DNA of 64,000 nucleotides. It comes from Microstegium vimineum. Taxonomy: Eukaryota; Streptophyta; Magnoliopsida; Poales; Poaceae. Where the stretch lies: positions 12,753,398-12,817,397 of the forward strand of contig CM039120.1 of the NCBI GenBank assembly GCA_022036555.1, written 5' to 3'. This document shows positions 58,578 through 64,000 of this stretch, piece by piece. The notes below the pieces were generated by a model. The model was not told where the DNA came from and did not search any database. It was given only the letters and a program-made list of their open reading frames with translations. A program made the translations under genes and the position numbers. Numbering within the stretch: the first letter of the stretch is position 1; every line of letters begins with the position of its first letter.

Positions 58578-61385
58578 ATGGCGATCAATTTCACGGCTTC
58601 TGCGGTAATTTCCCTTCTTTCTTTGTTGTATGTACCGCAATTTTCATCCTTCTGCATTGCTTTACAATCCCTTCCCCCTTTCCTTTCTTACTTTCTGGAT
58701 CTAGGAAATGCGCAACAAAATAGTGATCCCTACCGATCAAGAACATCTCTGCTTCTTAGGCCCAATGGCGAATGTCGACCCAACCAATCTCATCAACGCA
58801 GAAACCAACCGCATCCCTTTCAGATCTGAGCATTTCGATCTAGGTTTATGGACAGACACCTTTCGTTCCTGGCCTAAACCTACCAAAGGTTGGAGGAACT
58901 AGTACCTCAGGATAGTCAGATCACAACAACTCTACTGGTCAGAGCGCAATCGACCAATACATTAGATTGTCTATTGCCGATATGGCCAAGAACGAGAATA
59001 TGATGATTGTGGCATCTTATTTCTGGTCCGATACAATGAATGCCTTTTTATTCAGACATGGACCAACCACTACTACACTTGTCGATTTACATATGCTCAC
59101 CAGCCTCGATGTTTCTTCTGTCGATCCTGTTACCATCTTCCGTAGGAAGTCCGAGCGTCGGGTGAGCACACGTAACATCGACGGTTGGACTGGATACATC
59201 CAAGAGTATCAGAAGACCGGATCGGTAGGACCAAGGGAGCATGCCACCTTCCTTAACATGTGGTTGGAGAAGTTCGTTTTCTGTGGCAGAACAGTCGAAC
59301 CCACCAACATGTATCTTCCTGCAGCAGAGCTTCTGGCCAATGGAGGATTTCCCCTTGGCCGATACCTCCTTGGTTCAGTTTATCGCCTCCTACATCAAGT
59401 ATCGGAAAAACTGCTGCTAGGCGAACCCATCGGCAACCTTCGAGGTCCTTGGTGGTTCATCAACTTGTGGCTGAATGCCCATATGCACAAATGTCTCCAA
59501 TTTGATCTGTTCAACCAACAGTTCCCAAGGGATATATCTGAAGACTATGTCTTTGATGATGACGAATCGGCAACCCGTTCCCCACTCAATTTTGGGGAAG
59601 CCATGATAGTACTACCAGGAACCGATGTCAACGTTGACCAATTCGGCATGTTCTTTCAGAGACTCTACTACGGAATCCCTGTTGCAGAACGAGTCTGGTG
59701 GCCTTATGTCGATGAAGACAACAGATTCCCACTCTCCTTCAACCTCACCGATGGCAATATACCACAAAACGAAGCAATCATGAGAGCCACCCTCATCCCC
59801 CGAGCTATTCTGGTTAATGTTGTCGGGACCGGGAAGAATTCTCATCCATCATACGAGTTCTACTATCCACCGACAGCGGCAAGACAGCTAGCATTCGGTC
59901 AATTGCCGATCAAAATTAGCTATGTCAACGTGATAAAACCAAGAGAGGTCATCTCCAGTGCTATGGATTGGAACAAAATTGTCACTCTCTCCCCTCATGC
60001 CGATGTAACTAACATCGACTTATCTTCTTGGGCGCCGACATCCTTCATTACTGAATCATACAAGTCCTGGTGGCAAGAGGGGAAGGACCAACTATTTGCT
60101 CCATCATCACACTACTATCGGCACTTGATTGATGTTGATCATATCATTCCCGATGACGCGGTAAGCTTATTTCTGATACTACTTCGTTAACTTTTCAAAT
60201 GTATCGGTAAATAACCCTCTATCAATAGGTTAACGATTTGATTCCCAAAAAGAGCAAGAGCGGCAAACACTTCAACTTGCGACCGATGAACCCTACATCG
60301 ACCATTGGCAGTAAGGCCCCTTCATTGTCCGCCCTTATGCATCACAAGGTAGTTCCCAAAGTCACTATCAGAACTCGGCCATTACCAACCGATGACGCTA
60401 CCACTGCCGCCGCCGTTTTGGCACAAGCCTTCATGGTAACAAGTCTTCATTTATCTGTATTGATCATAACATGCTTAATCGACAATTTTTTACTCACTTT
60501 GCACCAAATTCTCTTCTGCAGCAGACAAGTTCATCGGCAGCCACCCCAACTGTACGAACCTCTATGGCTCAAGATGCCGATGCCCCTCAAGTGCAAGGGT
60601 CAAAACGCCAAGGCCCTTCAAGTGCTGCTCCCCTTCAATAGCTCTAAAGTAGGTAAACTGGGAACGTTCATCATAACTCTGTGATATATAAGCTTCTAAC
60701 TGACAAATTTCAATTCTTATCCTTTCAGGCCCAAGACTCCCCAAACAGCCTATTCTCCTTTGTTGTCAACATTCCAGATGATGCCGATGAAGAAGAAAGC
60801 TCTGCTCCAGCCACAAACATCACATCGGCAGAAGTAAAGTCCAAACTTGAAGCAATGTTACTCTTACTGCAGCAGAATACATCCCAATTGGTCCAAGATT
60901 CCAACGCAGTAAGGATAGCCTTCAAAGAGATTCAAGGTCAACTTCCTGCCGATATCGAAGAGACGCTCTTCCAAGCAGCATATCTTGAGAGCCGACAACT
61001 TCAATACCAAAAGGCTTCAAGCCGCATCGACGATAGAACTGCTCAAGCACAACTTGAAGAAGAAATACTCAAGCTCAAGCAGACCGCGAACGAAAAACAT
61101 AAGGACATCGGTCGTCTAGAAGCTTCTAGTACCGAGCTTGAACAAGAGATTGTTCGTCTATCGGCACAGAAAGAAGGTAGATGAAGCTTTAAATTCAGTC
61201 ACCCAGAAGAAAACCCAACTCCCTGCTATGACTAAAGCTTTGCAACAAGAAAGGGATGAAAACACTCGTGAAGCTCTTCTGATGAGAAGAAAAATCAAGA
61301 TAGTTGAGGGTACTACCGATGACGATGCCAGGGAAATAGAGGAAGCTGACCAAGTTCGCCTTCGTGCGATTTCATCCATCCAATT
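58578..61385 (+). pseudogene. Antisense plant mobile domain (PMD) gene in a gypsy element
   Basis: Likely exons: 58578-58604 (MAINFTASA), 58705 to about 60160, 60229-60435, 60522 to about 60648, and 60730 to the cut near 61385; the introns are short and GT-AG. The long central frame (58967-60160) has the PMD signature: LSIADMAKNENMMIVASYFW, NAFLFRHGPTTTTLVDLHML, then PRAILVNVVGTG. The last exon codes for a coiled coil. Damage: TAG at 58900 (probably from Trp), frameshift near 58935, frameshift in exon 4 near 60630, frameshift near 61175. PMD proteins are related to transposon-derived factors, some of which act in silencing; the role of this copy is unknown and it is probably inactive. Confidence 0.7.
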
Positions 61386-63053
61386 TGAAGAATCATGGTC
61401 CCTTGTCTTTAGGCGATTAACAACAATACTAGGTCACTATGACTAACGTGTGTTTTGCAGAGGCAAAGTCATAAGAGTTAGGTCATAAGTGATGCTTATT
61501 GAATGGGCTTAATGGATATTCATGCCCCCAAAATGGAAATCATTTCGGTTTCAAAGGATGGAGATACAAGTTGAAGACTAGGATAGCTCTTAGTGCCATG
61601 AGGTTGAGAAGGGCACTAAGTATAGACTAGGCCTTTGTTTTTTCTTTGACCATACTATAAAGGGGGGTATGAGGTTAGTAGCTTCACCTAGGAGAGTTTG
61701 GGAATGTTGGTGTATGTACACTTGTCACAACTAGTCCTAGAGACCTTGCTATCAGCCCTTGGTTAGCCCTTGAGATGGTAGGAGCAAAACCCCTAGAGAA
61801 GACTTAGTGAAAAGAGTTGAAATAGGGGAAGAAAGAAGCTCTGAACCAGTTTGCCTAGGAGGCGGAAATGGTCCGGAGGTCCTGCCTTAGGCAGTTCTCT
61901 GAGAAAGGTGCTCCGGACAACCTGTCCGGAGGGCACCGGACTAATGGAAGTAGTCCGGTGACCACCTGGTTCTGAAAGGCTTTCAGACAGTGCTCCGGAC
62001 TACCTGTCCCAAGGGCACCAGACTAATGGAAGTAGTCTGGTGGCCACTGTGTTTTTCAGTGAGTCTCAAAGGAGGCTCCGGACTAGTCCGACGGGTAGTC
62101 CGACGGCTAGTCCGACGGTTCTCAGCAGAGTCCAGTATGCACCTAGGCTCCGGACCATAGGCTCCGGACTAGGCACCGGACTATCGCAAGTGGTCCGGTG
62201 GTCCCTGTTCAGCGTTGGATTTGAATTGGACTGCATGCTCCGGACCAGGAGTAATGGTCCGGTGGTGAGGCTCCGAACTATTCTGGTGCTTTCGCGGAAA
62301 AGAGAAAAAGTAAGAAACGACTGGTTTTGGAGCGGGGGACTATTTATAGTTGCCCTCCTCGTCCAAGTGAGCTCTCTTGGCCATTGTTTCACCTGAGGAA
62401 CCCTTGAGAGAGTTCTTGGAGAGCCAAGTGCCTAGTGAGGGAGAGATTTGAGAGAGTTCATCTTGTTCTTCCCTCCTAGAGTGATTAGGAGTGACTTGTG
62501 TGCATCCATCCACCTTCCTAGACTTTTGAGTTGGTCAAGTGAAGGTCTTATGCTTGTTACTCTTGGTGTTCGACAGCACCTAGACGGTTATGTGTTGTTC
62601 GGAGGAAGTGATCGCCGGAAGATTGTCGGCGGCTCTTCTCCAAGCTTCTATGATCGGTTGTGGGCGATTCACCGAGCCGGAGTGGCGAAGAATCAACCCG
62701 TAGAGAGCACTCTACCCTTGCGCGGGTAGAGGGGGAGCTATACCTTGCGAGGTGCTCCAACGAGGACTAGGGGGTGTGTCGACACCTCGATACCTCGGGG
62801 AAACATCGCTGCGTCAAGAATTCCTTTCCCTAGCTCTTTACTTACTTGCATTACTTTCCGCCTTGTTCGTTCAATTCCTACTAGAATTGCTTAGGTTGTC
62901 TTTAAATTCCTTGGCTTGCTATTGCTTTCTAGTTAGGATACACTTTGCAGTAGGCACTAGGGGGTGATTGGCATTAATAGGTTTTAATATTGCTTTCGAA
63001 ATTTAAAAGAAGCCCAATTCACCCCCCCCCTCTTGGGCATCTAGATCCTTTCA
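61386..63053 (+). repeat. 5' LTR of the right-edge copia element
   Basis: The right border (GATCCTTTCA) is firm because the primer binding site follows. The left border is set at TGAAGAATC, where the coiled-coil reading frame of the disrupted gene ends; this is inferred. TATA box CTATAAA at 61655-61661. The interval 61911-62047 holds an imperfect repeat with copies 79 bp apart (gtgctccggac...taatggaagtagt), and the CCGGAC motif is iterated to 62270. Confidence 0.75.
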
Positions 63054-63055
63054 AT

Positions 63056-63067
63056 TGGTATCAGAGC
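63056..63067 (+). other. Primer binding site
   Basis: TGGTATCAGAGC, complementary to the 3' end of plant initiator methionine tRNA, three bases after the LTR end. Confidence 0.9.
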
Positions 63068-63106
63068 AAGGTTGCTCTCAAATTAGGCTTTACCGCCTAG
63101 AGCAAG

Positions 63107-64000
63107 ATGTCCCATGGGGATGGAACGCCACCCATGTTTGATGGGGATGATTTTCCGTATTGGAAAGTGCGGATGGAGGCCTACCTTGAGGCCGTGGATC
63201 TCGGTGTGCACAAAGCCACTACCATAGGTGGCACCGTGTTTGCTGATGATCCCTTCTTTGAGAAGAACAATGCCAAGGCAAAGAACATTCTTTTCCGTGG
63301 CATTGGCAATGATGTGTTCAACCATGTGCGGAATTGCAAAACCGCTAACGATGTTTGGACAACCATTTGTGAAATACACGAAGGGACCAAGTGTGAGCGT
63401 GAGGAACACTACCATTTGGTCATGGCTAAGTTGAACTCCTTTACTATGCTTACTCATGAGAATGCTAATGAGATGTACTCACGTCTTAATATTCTTGTAG
63501 AGGAGTTGAATTGACTTGGGCTCAACCAAATGGCGCTGGCCGATGTGATACGCAAGATCTTGTGTGTCTTGCCAATTGAGAAGTATGGCCACATCATCAC
63601 GGTGCTTCACCAAGGAGACCTCTCCGGTGCCACACCAACTCAAGTCTTGGGCAAGATCAATGCTCATGAGATGTACATGAAGATTGGTGATGGTAGCTCT
63701 TCTACTTCCAAGAAGAAAGAAAAGGAAGAGAAGAAAGACTTGGCTCTCAAGGCATCCTCCAAGGAGAAATGCAATATTCAATATGTTATTGAGAGCGCAA
63801 GTGAAGAAGAGGATGATGAAGACCACATCGCACTCATGGTGAGGAAGACCACCAAGATGTTAAAGAGGCTTAACAGGAGCGGAGTCAACTTTGACTCAAA
63901 GAAGAAGAAATTCTTCACAAGCACCTCAAGGAAGCCAATCTCCCAAATGAAGTGTTATAATTGCGGCACTCTTGGTCATCTAGCTCATGCTTGCCCCGAA
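63107..64000 (+). pseudogene. Copia gag, cut by window edge, one internal stop
   Basis: The frame from ATG 63107 (MSHGDGTPPMFDGDDFPYWK) encodes a UBN2-type capsid region. A TGA at 63512-63514 interrupts the phrase EELN-LGL, where a Gly is expected, and the frame stays open afterwards. It continues through a lysine-rich linker (KKKEKEEKKD) and an acidic patch to a zinc knuckle (CYNCGTLGHLAHAC) that ends at the window border. The product would be the retrotransposon nucleocapsid protein. Apart from the single stop this copy looks well preserved. Confidence 0.8.

Larger units (their letters stand above)
57365..61385 (-). mobile_element. 3' part of a minus-strand Ty3/gypsy element
   Basis: The minus strand carries the element's sense. 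Its 3' LTR is 58190 to 57365. Upstream of it (higher coordinates) lies a plus-strand gene of the plant mobile domain family, antisense to the element, as in Tat-lineage gypsy elements. The element is cut at about 61385 by insertion of a copia element. Gag and pol are not in the window, so the lineage is inferred from the antisense gene and LTR ends. Confidence 0.65.
61386..64000 (+). mobile_element. 5' part of a SIRE-type Ty1/copia element
   Basis: 5' LTR (61386-63053), primer binding site and gag run to the window edge. The insertion interrupts the plant mobile domain gene. The rest of the element lies beyond 64000, so the target duplication cannot be checked. Confidence 0.85.

Noticed and set aside
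1..64000. CRISPR arrays, bacterial-type operons, tRNA or rRNA genes
   Set aside because: No regularly spaced repeats with unique spacers and no RNA gene signatures were seen on reading through; a tRNAscan run was not possible here.

Overview
The window looks like nuclear DNA of a grass, probably a panicoid; that placement is inference. The support is AT-rich intergenic sequence packed with nested LTR retrotransposons, Stowaway and Tourist MITEs, CACTA, MULE and Harbinger elements and a plant L1-type LINE, plus two ordinary plant genes with plant-type introns and codon use. No bacterial operon structure, CRISPR array, rRNA or tRNA gene was seen.

Layout. 1-3204: 3' end of a SIRE/Maximus-type Ty1/copia element with a broken extra ORF and its 3' LTR. 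3205-6500: LTR-like scraps, a 100-bp tandem duplication, a TA microsatellite and two Stowaway MITEs. 6538-8823: 3' end of a plus-strand Ty3/gypsy element of Tat type, with an antisense ORF (Transposase_28 family) upstream of its 3' LTR. 9270-13592: a CACTA end, a long foldback element and MITEs. 13593-18443: a complete small Ty1/copia element with nearly identical LTRs and target duplication ATATC, but a broken gag-pol. 19196-20692: a Pack-MULE candidate. 22201-26034: a minus-strand, internally deleted SIRE-type element. 27292-33451: two complete non-autonomous CACTA elements, a Harbinger element and MITEs.

Host genes. 34658-35371 (+) encodes a PADRE/DUF4228 protein. 40233-45397 (-) is an 11-exon gene for a universal-stress-protein / protein kinase / U-box protein; the exon model closes to an 849-residue frame. 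Three consecutive exons of this gene are related tandem copies.

Right part. About 46000-52337 (+): a LINE with ORF1, endonuclease and partial reverse transcriptase, damaged by two internal deletions. 57365-61385: the 3' part of a minus-strand gypsy element with a spliced plus-strand antisense gene of the plant mobile domain family, cut by a SIRE-type copia element whose 5' LTR, primer binding site and gag run off the window edge (61386-64000).

Recurring themes. Two unrelated antisense genes with their own TATA boxes sit just inside the 3' LTRs of two gypsy elements. Nonsense mutations in elements are mostly C-to-T or G-to-A changes at CG or CHG sites. Several deletion or rearrangement sites carry patches copied from nearby sequence. 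The two host genes are the only loci that look functional.
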